Assembly: GCA_004214175.1 (NCBI GenBank)
Contig: SGZH01000007.1
Span: 1-40,115 of the forward strand
Direction of reading: 5' to 3'
DNA length: 40,115 nucleotides
Origin: Flavobacteriales bacterium
GTDB taxonomy: Bacteria > Bacteroidota > Bacteroidia > Flavobacteriales > Flavobacteriaceae
The notes under the pieces: model-generated
Database searches by the model: none
Seen by the model: the letters and a program-made list of their open reading frames with translations, nothing else
What the model was told of the DNA's origin: nothing
Position numbers and translations under genes: made by a program
Shown: in pieces, positions 1 through 8,044 of the stretch
Numbering within the stretch: position 1 is the stretch's first letter
Layout: each line of letters begins with the position of its first letter

Positions 1-843
1 ATAAGTTTAACCGCCAGACATCGAAGGCTTTACAAGCCTGATGTTCAGACCGGCAATAACCTAAGTTTAGATTCTTTTTTTTTCACGGCTAATCGTTTTG
101 CTTTTGGTTTAGATGCTGACTTAAACAGCGAGAGAAAAGATTATTTTGAACCTCGTATTGACGGCAGGTACTTCATTTATGCTTCAAATTTTAGAGTAAG
201 TACGTGGATATCTACTGATTTTAGAAAGAAATTTGCTTTTGATTTAAGAGTAGGAATAAGAAATTTTATAGACGACGAACAATACAATTACAAGATAGGT
301 TTTACACCAAGATATCGTGTCTCCAATAATTTTATATTGATATGGGAAGCAGAACTTTATACCAGTAAAAATAATAAAGGTTATATCGATGATAATGGCG
401 TGGATATCTATTTTGGACAAAGAGCTATTACCAATCTAGAAAATTCGCTACAAGCAAGTTATAACTTTGACCCTTATAAAGCAATAGATTTAAGATTTAG
501 AAACTATTGGGGTACCGCAGATTACAATGATAATTTATTTTTTTTATTGAATCAAAATGGAACTCTAAGTCAATTCGATTATGATACCTCCGAATACAAC
601 CCAAATAGAAATTTTAATATTTGGAATATCGATTTGAGTTTTAGATGGCGTTTTGCTCCTGGAAGCGAAGTTTCTTTTCTTTATAGAAATCAAATTTTTA
701 ACGAGGATGATTTGTCTAATATCAACTATGGAGAAAGCTTAGATAATTTATTTCAACAAACCGCCCAACATACTTTTTCAATCCGAGTGACCTACTTTAT
801 AGACTATAATAATCTAAAAAATGTTTTTAAACGTAATTCATAA
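1..843 (+). CDS. DUF5916 domain-containing outer-membrane protein, C-terminal part (5' truncated)
   Basis: The reading frame is open from the first base of the window to the TAA at 841-843, so this is the last 280 residues of a larger protein whose start lies outside. The visible part is rich in alternating aromatic and polar residues, as in outer-membrane beta-strands (for example the NRFAFGLDADLNSERKDYF stretch near the window start), and ends in a typical closing strand, FSIRVTYFIDYNNLKNVFK. These features match the C-terminal half of the large Bacteroidota DUF5916 proteins, which usually carry an N-terminal family 9 carbohydrate-binding-like domain. The function of the family is not established. 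An internal ATG at 337 would give 168 residues, but it lies inside the conserved domain and is not the start. The next gene begins 58 bases downstream on the same strand. Confidence 0.8.
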   Translation: MSLTARHRRLYKPDVQTGNNLSLDSFFFTANRFAFGLDADLNSERKDYFEPRIDGRYFIYASNFRVSTWISTDFRKKFAFDLRVGIRNFIDDEQYNYKIGFTPRYRVSNNFILIWEAELYTSKNNKGYIDDNGVDIYFGQRAITNLENSLQASYNFDPYKAIDLRFRNYWGTADYNDNLFFLLNQNGTLSQFDYDTSEYNPNRNFNIWNIDLSFRWRFAPGSEVSFLYRNQIFNEDDLSNINYGESLDNLFQQTAQHTFSIRVTYFIDYNNLKNVFKRNS

Positions 844-901
844 CTATAAGAATTGTCTAATCACCTTATAAATAGTATTTTCACGATATAATATTTTTTT
901 T

Positions 902-1567
902 ATGATAAAAGCGATTAACTTACATAAGTTTTATGAAGAATTACATGTTTTAAAGGGTGTCAATCTGGAAATAAAAAAAAGTGAAGTTATTTCAATCGTC
1001 GGGGCTTCTGGTACTGGAAAAACAACCTTACTTCAAATTTTAGGTACTTTAGATTCTTTTTCAAATACTCAAGAAAAAAGCTCATTGTTAATTGACGGTC
1101 AGGACATTGAAACCCTAAATCAGCAACAATTAGCAAAATTTAGAAATAAAAACTTAGGTTTTGTTTTTCAATTTCATCAATTACTACCAGAATTTAGCGC
1201 TTTGGAAAATATATGTATTCCTGCTTATATCGGTAATACTCCAAAAATTACTGCAGAAAAAAAAGCAAAAGAATTGCTATCGTTTTTAAATCTTAGTAAC
1301 AGAATAAATCATAAACCCAACGAACTTTCTGGAGGAGAGCAACAAAGGGTTGCCGTGGCTAGAGCGCTGATTAATGATCCTGCTATCATCTTAGCCGATG
1401 AACCAAGTGGTAATTTAGATACCGAAAGTGCTGAAAATCTACATAATTTATTTTTTAAATTAAGAGATGAATTTGGGCAAACATTTGTAATTGTCACTCA
1501 TAACAATAGTTTAGCATCTATGGCAGATCGCAAATTATTAATGAAAGATGGAATTATTTTATCCTAA
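902..1567 (+). CDS. ABC transporter ATP-binding protein, LolD-like
   Basis: This 221-residue protein is a complete ABC nucleotide-binding domain. It has Walker A GASGTGKT (residues 34-41), the Q-loop glutamine near residue 90, the signature LSGGEQQR (142-149), Walker B AIILADEP (161-168) followed by SGNLD, and the switch histidine in VTHN near residue 200. The SGNLD after Walker B and the overall length place it in the MacB/LolD/FtsE subgroup, whose members power extraction of lipoproteins or other envelope substrates. It would work at the cytoplasmic face of the inner membrane. No permease gene lies next to it, so its partner must be encoded elsewhere and LolD is only the best guess. The following TIGR02757 gene starts 2 bases after its stop, so the two are probably cotranscribed. 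Confidence 0.85.
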   Translation: MIKAINLHKFYEELHVLKGVNLEIKKSEVISIVGASGTGKTTLLQILGTLDSFSNTQEKSSLLIDGQDIETLNQQQLAKFRNKNLGFVFQFHQLLPEFSALENICIPAYIGNTPKITAEKKAKELLSFLNLSNRINHKPNELSGGEQQRVAVARALINDPAIILADEPSGNLDTESAENLHNLFFKLRDEFGQTFVIVTHNNSLASMADRKLLMKDGIILS

Positions 1568-1569
1568 TC

Positions 1570-2346
1570 ATGGATCAAAAAGATTTAAAAGATTTTCTTG
1601 ATGTTAAGGTTAAACAATACAATAACAAAAAATTTATTGAAAGTGATCCTATCCAAATACCACATCAATTATTAAAATATGGTGCCTCAAAAAAAGATAT
1701 AGAAATCATAAGTTTTTTAGTGGCTACAATTTCCTGGGGAAACAGAAAAAGTATCATAACCAACTCCAATCGCCTGCTCACTCGAATGAATAATTCTCCT
1801 CTTGAATTTGTGATGAATTATTCAAAAAAAGATTTTCACTCCATTGCTGGATTTGTACACAGAACCTTTAACGATATAGACTTAAATTATTTTATTTTGT
1901 CCCTTCAAAATATCTATAAAAATCATAACGGCTTAGAATCAATATTCAAAAACAATATAAAAGATCATTCATTACAATTTGCTATTCATGAATTTAAAAA
2001 ACTATTTTTTAGTTTACCACACCATGTAAGAACAGAAAAACATGTAAGTGATCCACTCAAAAATTCTGCTGCAAAAAGAATTAATATGTTTTTAAGATGG
2101 ATGGTAAGAAATGATTTTAGTGGGGTCGATTTTGGAATTTGGAATACGATACCGATGTCTGTCTTATCTTGTCCATTGGATGTTCACACAGGAAATGTGG
2201 CAAGAAAACTTGGCTTAATATCTCGAAAACAAAATGATGCTAAAGCTTTGAAAGAGTTGGATCAATCTTTAAGAATTTTAGACGCAGAGGATCCTGTAAA
2301 GTATGATTTTGCATTATTTGGTTTGGGAGTTTTTGAATCTTTTTAG
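1570..2346 (+). CDS. TIGR02757 family protein
   Basis: This 258-residue protein matches the TIGR02757 family, common in Bacteroidota and of unknown function. Recognisable family features are the N-terminal DPIQIPHQ segment followed by the conserved ATISWGNRKSIITNSNRL stretch (about residues 52-71), and near the C-terminus the PLDVHTGNVARKLGL segment and the ending YDFALFGLGVFE. The helix-rich character and the PLDVHTGNVARKLGL segment recall the helix-hairpin-helix DNA glycosylase fold, but that is inference from resemblance. No signal peptide or membrane segment is seen, so it is probably cytoplasmic. It starts 2 bases after the ABC ATPase gene and probably shares its transcript. Confidence 0.8.
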   Translation: MDQKDLKDFLDVKVKQYNNKKFIESDPIQIPHQLLKYGASKKDIEIISFLVATISWGNRKSIITNSNRLLTRMNNSPLEFVMNYSKKDFHSIAGFVHRTFNDIDLNYFILSLQNIYKNHNGLESIFKNNIKDHSLQFAIHEFKKLFFSLPHHVRTEKHVSDPLKNSAAKRINMFLRWMVRNDFSGVDFGIWNTIPMSVLSCPLDVHTGNVARKLGLISRKQNDAKALKELDQSLRILDAEDPVKYDFALFGLGVFESF

Positions 2347-2442
2347 TTCATTAAATAAAAAAGTATTAAGCTTTTTACCACTATCTAATTATCCATTTAA
2401 ATCATAGTAGTTGGATTTAATTAAATTTAATTTCACCTTTCT

Positions 2443-2484
2443 ATGCAACTAGCCTTAATTATTATGTTGCATTGTTTATATTTG
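2443..2484 (+). promoter_or_regulatory. Probable promoter of the BatA operon with a flanking inverted repeat
   Basis: A Bacteroidota -7 element TATATTTG lies at 2477-2484, 17 bases before the ATG at 2501. There is no TTG at the ideal -33 distance. Just upstream is a perfect 7-bp inverted repeat, ATGCAAC (2443-2449) and GTTGCAT (2466-2472), which would straddle the -33 region and could be a regulator site. Only the -7 match is reasonably firm. Confidence 0.45.
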
Positions 2485-2500
2485 CAAAATAAATATTGGA

Positions 2501-4438
2501 ATGCAGTTTAAACACCCTGAACTTCTTTACGCCCTATTTCTACTAGTCATTCCTATTTTTATTCATCTCTTCCAATTAAGACGTTTTAAAAAATTAGAAT
2601 TTTCTAACGTTGATTTTCTAAAAAGAGTTCAAATAAAAACCCGTAAGAGTTCACAGTTAAAAAAATGGTTGATACTCCTTACAAGAATGGCTATTTTTTC
2701 TTGTATAATTTTAGCTTTTTCGCAACCTTTTTCTGCTTCTAAGTCTGCTCTAAAAAAGAATAAAGAATTAGTGTTCTATATTGATAACTCATTTAGCACA
2801 CAACTAATTGATAAAAAAGGAACATCCCTACAAACTCATTTACAGAAATTATATACACAGGATTTTTATAATTATAAAATCAATTGGATATCAAATGATA
2901 TTTCAAAAAGAAACACTTCTGTTCAGGACTTTAAAAACGACATTTTAGCTATAAAACACTCTCAAAGACAATTGAGTCCTAAAGAAGTTGTTATTAAATC
3001 TAATCAACTTTTTTCAACTAAAAATAATAATTCAGAAAAGCGAATCATATACATATCCGATTTTCAATCGAAATCCGATTTTCCTAAAGTTCCAGATGGA
3101 ATAAATTTAGATATCATTCCTTTAAATTACCAAGAAGTTTCTAATATAAATATTGATTCTGTTTATATATCCGATTCAAATATAAATAGTGTGAATCTTA
3201 AAGTAAAAATAACTGGTCAAGGTCTTATCCCAGAAACAGTGCCTATTTCTCTTTATAACAAAAATAAACTAATAGCTAAAACTGCTGTTAATTTTGATCA
3301 GGATATTAATAATATTAAAAACAAAGAAATAGTTTTCGAGATCGACAATAACGAAAATTTTGAAGGAAAATTAGAGATTTCTGATCCTAACTTGAAATTT
3401 GACAACAACTTATATTTTAGTATCAACCAGAGAAAAAAGATAAAAGTCCTAGAAATTGGTGATACTAATAATAATTATTTCAATAGAATTTTTGGAGTAA
3501 ATGAATTTATTTTTACTCAACAAGGTTCTAAAAAACTGAATTATACCGATTTTACCTCTCAAAATTTTATTATTTTGAATGAATTAGAGCAAATCCCCGA
3601 GTCGTTAGTTACCGCTATAAAATTGTACACTGAACAAGGAGGTTCCCTATTAATTATTCCGTCGAGTAATGCTATTATTGAACAATATAACTTATTGTAT
3701 GCATCACTAGAATTGGGAACCATTTTAAGTTTTAATAAGAAAGAAAAAAAAATAACCAAAATAGAATTTGAAAATCCTTTATACAGAAACGTTTTTGAAA
3801 AAGAGATTATTAATTTCCAGTATCCAATTGTTAATTCCTTTTTCAATCTAAACTCATCAGTCCAGAAAGTGTTGAGTTTTGAAGATTCAAAGCCTTTTTT
3901 ATTAAAAAAGAATCATATTTATAGTTTAACTGCAGCCATCAATAGTCAAAATTCAAATTTTCAGAATTCCCCTCTTATTGTACCCACATTCTACAATATG
4001 GCAAAACAAAGTTTAGCACTACCAAAGTTATATTATGAAATTGGAAAACAAAACCTCTACTCAATTCCCATTTCTTTAAAGCAAGATGAAATTCTTAAAA
4101 TATCTGACAGTTTAAACACCTTCATTCCATTACAACAAACTAAAAAAAATCAGATCAACATAATTACCGAAAATGATCCGTTCAAAGCTGGAAACTATAA
4201 TATTACAAAAGATGATGTAGTTATAGATATGGTGAGTTATAATTACAATAGACAAGAAAGTATTCTTTCTTATACGAATCCCAAAAATTGGGATGATACA
4301 AATCTATATAGTAATGTGAACGATTTATTTAATAATATAGCACTAGATAATAAAATTAATAGTTTTTGGAAATGGTTTGTTATTTTAGCACTACTATTTC
4401 TTTTAATAGAATTGGTTATTTTAAAATTTTACAAATGA
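2501..4438 (+). CDS. BatA domain-containing membrane protein (aerotolerance-regulator type)
   Basis: This 645-residue protein opens with the hallmark BatA N-terminus (TIGR02226): a short MQFKHPELLYALFLLVIPIF start, a first membrane helix at about residues 8-25, the basic RRFKKLEFSNVDFL segment, and a second helix at about 54-75 ending AFSQPF. A long region follows (about 80-615) with a degenerate von Willebrand A-like start (ELVFYIDNSFST) and no obvious complete MIDAS motif. A final membrane helix sits at about 623-643. The bulk is therefore probably periplasmic. Bat proteins were linked to aerotolerance and envelope stress in Bacteroides; the role of these long stand-alone forms is unknown. 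Its last codons overlap the start of the next gene (ATGA at 4435-4438), making it the first gene of a coupled four-gene operon. Confidence 0.85.
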   Translation: MQFKHPELLYALFLLVIPIFIHLFQLRRFKKLEFSNVDFLKRVQIKTRKSSQLKKWLILLTRMAIFSCIILAFSQPFSASKSALKKNKELVFYIDNSFSTQLIDKKGTSLQTHLQKLYTQDFYNYKINWISNDISKRNTSVQDFKNDILAIKHSQRQLSPKEVVIKSNQLFSTKNNNSEKRIIYISDFQSKSDFPKVPDGINLDIIPLNYQEVSNINIDSVYISDSNINSVNLKVKITGQGLIPETVPISLYNKNKLIAKTAVNFDQDINNIKNKEIVFEIDNNENFEGKLEISDPNLKFDNNLYFSINQRKKIKVLEIGDTNNNYFNRIFGVNEFIFTQQGSKKLNYTDFTSQNFIILNELEQIPESLVTAIKLYTEQGGSLLIIPSSNAIIEQYNLLYASLELGTILSFNKKEKKITKIEFENPLYRNVFEKEIINFQYPIVNSFFNLNSSVQKVLSFEDSKPFLLKKNHIYSLTAAINSQNSNFQNSPLIVPTFYNMAKQSLALPKLYYEIGKQNLYSIPISLKQDEILKISDSLNTFIPLQQTKKNQINIITENDPFKAGNYNITKDDVVIDMVSYNYNRQESILSYTNPKNWDDTNLYSNVNDLFNNIALDNKINSFWKWFVILALLFLLIELVILKFYK

Positions 4439-5688
4439 ATATTTTAATTAAAGCTGCAATTATTGTTGACGAATCAACAAAACATCATCTTAAAAAAAGA
4501 GATGTATTAATCGAAAAAGGAAAGATTACTAAAATTGCTAAAACAATTTCAAATAGTGATCAATTTAAAGAGATAAAATTACCCAACCTACATATTTCTC
4601 AAGGCTGGTTCGATACTAGTGTTTCTTTTGGGGAGCCAGGTTTTGAAGAGCGAGAGACTCTTCAAAATGGTTTAATGACAGCAGCAAAAAGTGGATTTAC
4701 TCATGTAGCAGTCAATCCCAATACCAAACCAGTGACCGATAATAAATCTACAATTCATTTTTTAAAATCGCAGGCCAGCAATAACGCTGTCTCTTTGTAT
4801 GCTGTAGGGGCACTAACAGCAGGATCTAACGGTAAAGATTTAGCAGAATTATATGATATGGATAACGAAGGGGCCATTAGCTTCTATGATTATAAAACTC
4901 CAGTAAAAAATCCTAACCTACTAAAAATAGCCTTGCAATATTCTCAAACCTTTGACGGCCTTGTACAATCTTTTCCTTTTGAGAGCTCTATTGCTAAACA
5001 AGGAAATGTAAATGAAGAAACCAACAGCACCAAATTAGGATTAAAAGGAATACCAAATTTAGCAGAAGAACTTCAAATAATTAGGGATTTATATATTCTC
5101 GAATACACCGGAGGAAAGCTTCACATACCAACTATTTCAACAAAAAAATCAGTTGCTTTAATTAAAAATGCTAAAGACAAAGGTTTAAATGTTACTTGTA
5201 GCGTTTCTATAAACAATCTTATTTTGACGGATGATGTTTTAAATAGCTTTGATTCAAATTATAAATTACAACCACCACTAAGAACAATAAAGGATGTCAA
5301 GGCCCTCCTAAAAGGATTAAAAGATGGAACTATTGATGCGGTTACAAGTGATCATAATCCAATAGATATTGAAAACAAAAAAATTGAATTTGATCACGCA
5401 CTCTATGGAAGTATTGGTTTAGAAAGTTGTTTCGGAGCATTAAATAACAACTCAGGTATTGAAAAAACCATAAAATATTTAACTGGATTAAAAGAAGAAT
5501 TTAAAATTCAAATAAACAGTATTAATGAGGGGAATTATGCAGACATTACTATGTTTAATCCTGATGAGAAATGGGTATTTATTGAAAAGGATATACTATC
5601 TAAATCAAAAAACTCAGCCCTTCTTGACCATCAACTAAAAGGTAAGGTGTACGGAATTATTTCTAATAAAAAAATGATTCTCAATTAA
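4435..5688 (+). CDS. Dihydroorotase-like amidohydrolase, probably catalytically inactive
   Basis: This 417-residue protein is homologous over its length to type I dihydroorotases, the pyrimidine-pathway enzymes that cyclise carbamoyl-aspartate. The key residues are degraded. Where active enzymes have the metal and substrate motif DxHxHxREPG, it has D60-T-S62-V-S64-F-G66-E-P-G, so both metal-binding histidines are serine and the substrate arginine is glycine. The usual later metal histidines are also not evident (QSFPFE and LHIPTIST in the corresponding places), while the late aspartate (TSDHNP) is kept. It resembles the non-catalytic pseudo-dihydroorotases that support aspartate transcarbamoylase in some bacteria; that role is inferred. 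I chose the ATG at 4435, overlapping the upstream stop, because it gives the normal MNILIKAAIIVD beginning; an ATG at 4366 in the same frame would add 23 unrelated residues. Confidence 0.85.
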   Translation: MNILIKAAIIVDESTKHHLKKRDVLIEKGKITKIAKTISNSDQFKEIKLPNLHISQGWFDTSVSFGEPGFEERETLQNGLMTAAKSGFTHVAVNPNTKPVTDNKSTIHFLKSQASNNAVSLYAVGALTAGSNGKDLAELYDMDNEGAISFYDYKTPVKNPNLLKIALQYSQTFDGLVQSFPFESSIAKQGNVNEETNSTKLGLKGIPNLAEELQIIRDLYILEYTGGKLHIPTISTKKSVALIKNAKDKGLNVTCSVSINNLILTDDVLNSFDSNYKLQPPLRTIKDVKALLKGLKDGTIDAVTSDHNPIDIENKKIEFDHALYGSIGLESCFGALNNNSGIEKTIKYLTGLKEEFKIQINSINEGNYADITMFNPDEKWVFIEKDILSKSKNSALLDHQLKGKVYGIISNKKMILN

Positions 5689-6011
5689 TGAAAAATAAGT
5701 CAAACTATAAAGCAATATTAGCTTATTTATCATTTGTAGGTTTAATAATTGCCTATATTTTGAATATGGAAGAAAAAGATAAATTAACAAGTTATCATAT
5801 AAAAAATATGTTTGGTTTAGTGATCCTATTATTTATCTCTACCACTTTTTTAAAAGGCAATACCTTTTTATTTTTTTGTGGTCAAGTTATATGGGTTGGT
5901 TGTTTTTTTTTCTGGACATACTCTCTAGTTATGGCAATTACAGGAAAACAAAAAGGAATTCCAATTATTACTAATTTATTTCAAAAATGGTTTAATTTTT
6001 TAAATCAATAA
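5688..6011 (+). CDS. Small multi-pass membrane protein (DUF4870-like)
   Basis: This 107-residue hydrophobic protein has about three membrane helices (roughly residues 9-26, 41-56 and 62-87). Between the first two is a SYHIKNMFGL motif resembling the conserved H-x-[KR]-x-[AG] element of the DUF4870 / TIC20-like small membrane proteins. The family assignment is tentative and no function can be given. Its ATG overlaps the TAA of the dihydroorotase-like gene (TAATG at 5686-5690), and its own stop directly abuts the next ATG, so translation is probably coupled along the operon. Confidence 0.65.
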   Translation: MKNKSNYKAILAYLSFVGLIIAYILNMEEKDKLTSYHIKNMFGLVILLFISTTFLKGNTFLFFCGQVIWVGCFFFWTYSLVMAITGKQKGIPIITNLFQKWFNFLNQ

Positions 6012-6671
6012 ATGGAAAAACAACAATTACAATTAGAGCACCTATACAGAGCTTCAAATTTAAACAATCCTAATGCACCGCTAATTATTATGCTCCACGG
6101 TTATGGCAGCGATGAAAATGATTTATTTTCTTTTGCATCTGAATTACCACCCAAATATGCTATAATTTCATTAAAAGCGCCCTACGGATTAAATCCTCAT
6201 GGTAATGCCTGGTATGCTATTCATTTTGATAATTTAAATGGAAAATGGAGTGACGATAATCAAGCTATAAAATCCAGAGAGATGGTTGTAAGTGCTATAA
6301 ATGAAATTATTGAAAAATATCCAGTAGATAAAAACAACATAACCCTGCTAGGTTTCAGTCAAGGAACGATCCTGGGATTATCAATTGCTCTTAGTTATCC
6401 TGAAAAAATAAAGAACTTGATAGGTTTAAGTGGTTATGTAAACAGAGACATTCTTAAAGAAGATTATGAGGAAACCGATTTCAAGAATTTAAATATTTAT
6501 TCTTCCCATGGAACTTTAGATCAGGTAATACCTGTGGAATGGGCGAGAAAAACAAAAACTTTCCTTTCTAATATAGTGACAAATTTTACTTACAAGGAAT
6601 TTCCTGTAGGTCATGGCGTTTCCCCTCAAAATTTTTATGATTTTAAAAATTGGCTAGAGAAACATAGCTAG
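6012..6671 (+). CDS. Alpha/beta-hydrolase, phospholipase/carboxylesterase (YpfH-like) family
   Basis: This 219-residue protein is a complete serine hydrolase of the small carboxylesterase/acyl-thioesterase family. The oxyanion loop HGYGSDENDL is at about residues 29-38. The nucleophile is Ser116 in GFSQG, with Asp170 in SHGTLDQVIPV and His201 in VGHGVS completing the triad. Family members hydrolyse short-chain esters, thioesters or lysophospholipids; the substrate here is unknown. There is no signal peptide, so it is cytoplasmic. It starts the base after the stop of the small membrane protein and is the last gene of the 2501-6671 operon. Its stop is 1 base from the stop of the convergent gene on the other strand. 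Confidence 0.85.
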   Translation: MEKQQLQLEHLYRASNLNNPNAPLIIMLHGYGSDENDLFSFASELPPKYAIISLKAPYGLNPHGNAWYAIHFDNLNGKWSDDNQAIKSREMVVSAINEIIEKYPVDKNNITLLGFSQGTILGLSIALSYPEKIKNLIGLSGYVNRDILKEDYEETDFKNLNIYSSHGTLDQVIPVEWARKTKTFLSNIVTNFTYKEFPVGHGVSPQNFYDFKNWLEKHS

Positions 6672-6672
6672 A

Positions 6673-7191
6673 TTAGAATGAAGGATACAGTAAAGATGAA
6701 ATTTGATTCAATTCAATTTTATTCTTTTTTGTAACATAATATTCTAAAATCATTTCTCCCCAATACCTCCCATCAGTAAAATCAGCAATAATCCATTTGT
6801 GATTAAGAAATTTAATTTTATTTATTTTCATCTTACCATTCATTCCCTCGAAGGGAATCAGGTAGTTTTTTTCTTTTACTAAATTTTGATCATACATATA
6901 ATTTGATATCTGGTTTTCAATTTCTAGAGACTCAAAACCTAATTTTTCAATATACGATACAGCATTTTCATTTCCTTGGAGGGTAAAATAGTTGCAACTT
7001 AAATTTTCGTTAGATAAAATCTCTAAGGAATCCTTTAATATTAAAAGCTCATTTTTTAAATTAGAAATGGTATTTCTTTGTTTTTCAATTTTATTTTCTT
7101 GTTTTTCGAATATTTTTTTTTCATTCATGTACTGGAATATTGCAAACAGTAACGTAAATAAAAATAAATACATAAATAAAGTACGTTTCAT
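6673..7191 (-). CDS. Hypothetical membrane-anchored coiled-coil protein
   Basis: I do not recognise a family for this 172-residue protein. An N-terminal hydrophobic helix (about residues 3-20) follows MKR and looks like a signal anchor. A coiled coil rich in Glu, Lys, Asn and Leu follows (about 22-65), then a globular C-terminal part with aromatic residues (KWIIADFTDGRYWGEMIL at about 130-147) that reads like beta-strands. It probably sits on the outer face of the inner membrane. It starts 3 bases after the stop of the metallo-hydrolase gene on the same strand, so the two are likely one transcript. Confidence 0.6.
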   Translation of the reverse strand: MKRTLFMYLFLFTLLFAIFQYMNEKKIFEKQENKIEKQRNTISNLKNELLILKDSLEILSNENLSCNYFTLQGNENAVSYIEKLGFESLEIENQISNYMYDQNLVKEKNYLIPFEGMNGKMKINKIKFLNHKWIIADFTDGRYWGEMILEYYVTKKNKIELNQISSLLYPSF

Positions 7192-7194
7192 TTT

Positions 7195-7971
7195 TTATAG
7201 AGTTAATTTAAGTGTGTCGTAGGCTAAAAATACATTGTCAGGAAGTTCTTTTTCAATTTCAGAATGAAAACCTAATAAATGACTAATATGAGTTAAATAG
7301 GCTTTTTTTGGATTAATTATAGTTATAATTTCTAATGCTTCATCTAAAGAAAGATGAGAATGATGTTTTTCTTTTCTTAGTGCGTTAATAACTAATATAG
7401 AGGTACCTTTAATTTTATCGAGTTCCTCTTCTACTATGGTCTTTACATCTGTTAAATAAGTAAAATCATCTATTCTAAATCCTAATATTGGTAATGATCC
7501 ATGCAATACTTCAATAGGAATTACAGGTTTCCCTCCGATTTGAAAACTACTCGCTTTGGAAATTTCAATTTCATTTAAAGTTGGAGAACCTGGATATTTA
7601 TGTTTAGTTTTAAATATATAAGAAAATCGTTGGTATAAGCTTTTAAATACTTGTTTCTGAGCAAAAAAAGAAATTGCACCTTGGTTAAAATAAAAAGGTC
7701 TAATATCATCAATACCCGCTGTATGATCATTGTGCTCATGAGTTATTAAAACTCCATCAATTTTGCTACAATTCGCTCTTAACATCTGTTGTCTAAAATC
7801 AGGTCCACAATCAATCACATAATTATAGTGATCCCATGATATTAAAATAGAAACACGAAGTCTTTTGTCTTTGAAATCGTTGCTTTTACAAACTGGGTGT
7901 TCACTTGCTATAACAGGAATTCCCTGCGAAGTTCCAGTTCCAAGAAAAGTAATTGTTAAACTTGAATTCAT
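7195..7971 (-). CDS. MBL-fold metallo-hydrolase (PhnP/RNase Z-like)
   Basis: This 258-residue protein has the metallo-beta-lactamase fold of the PhnP/RNase Z-like hydrolases. The N-terminal strand is ITFLGTGTSQGIPV, then DCGPDFRQQMLR, the zinc motif HEHNDHTAGIDD, and further ligands in EVLHG, LTDV and a late THISH. The family cleaves phosphodiester or related bonds; the substrate here is unknown. It is probably cytoplasmic. The frame stays open upstream to 8103, but I chose the ATG at 7971 because the next residues begin the conserved fold, and the 44 extra residues of the longer form would run into the opposite gene starting at 8045. A TATTTTTG element on the minus strand (7983-7976) sits just before this start, implying a very short leader. 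Confidence 0.85.
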   Translation of the reverse strand: MNSSLTITFLGTGTSQGIPVIASEHPVCKSNDFKDKRLRVSILISWDHYNYVIDCGPDFRQQMLRANCSKIDGVLITHEHNDHTAGIDDIRPFYFNQGAISFFAQKQVFKSLYQRFSYIFKTKHKYPGSPTLNEIEISKASSFQIGGKPVIPIEVLHGSLPILGFRIDDFTYLTDVKTIVEEELDKIKGTSILVINALRKEKHHSHLSLDEALEIITIINPKKAYLTHISHLLGFHSEIEKELPDNVFLAYDTLKLTL

Positions 7972-7995
7972 TATACAAAAATAATAGTATTTATT

Positions 7996-8024
7996 TTGTT
8001 TAACTAAGGTATTTATTAACTTTG
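7996..8024 (+). promoter_or_regulatory. Bacteroidota-type promoter for the gene at 8045
   Basis: TTG at 7996-7998 and TAACTTTG at 8017-8024 are separated by 18 bases, matching the TTG / TAnnTTTG housekeeping promoter of Bacteroidota. Transcription should start near 8029, leaving a leader of about 16 bases before the ATG at 8045. Confidence 0.65.
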
Positions 8025-8044
8025 TTTGCATAAAATAAAACAAC

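Noticed and set aside
6992-7222. Plus-strand open frame of 76 codons opposite the coiled-coil protein gene
   Set aside because: It is antisense to a better-supported gene, has low-complexity hydrophobic sequence and no promoter.
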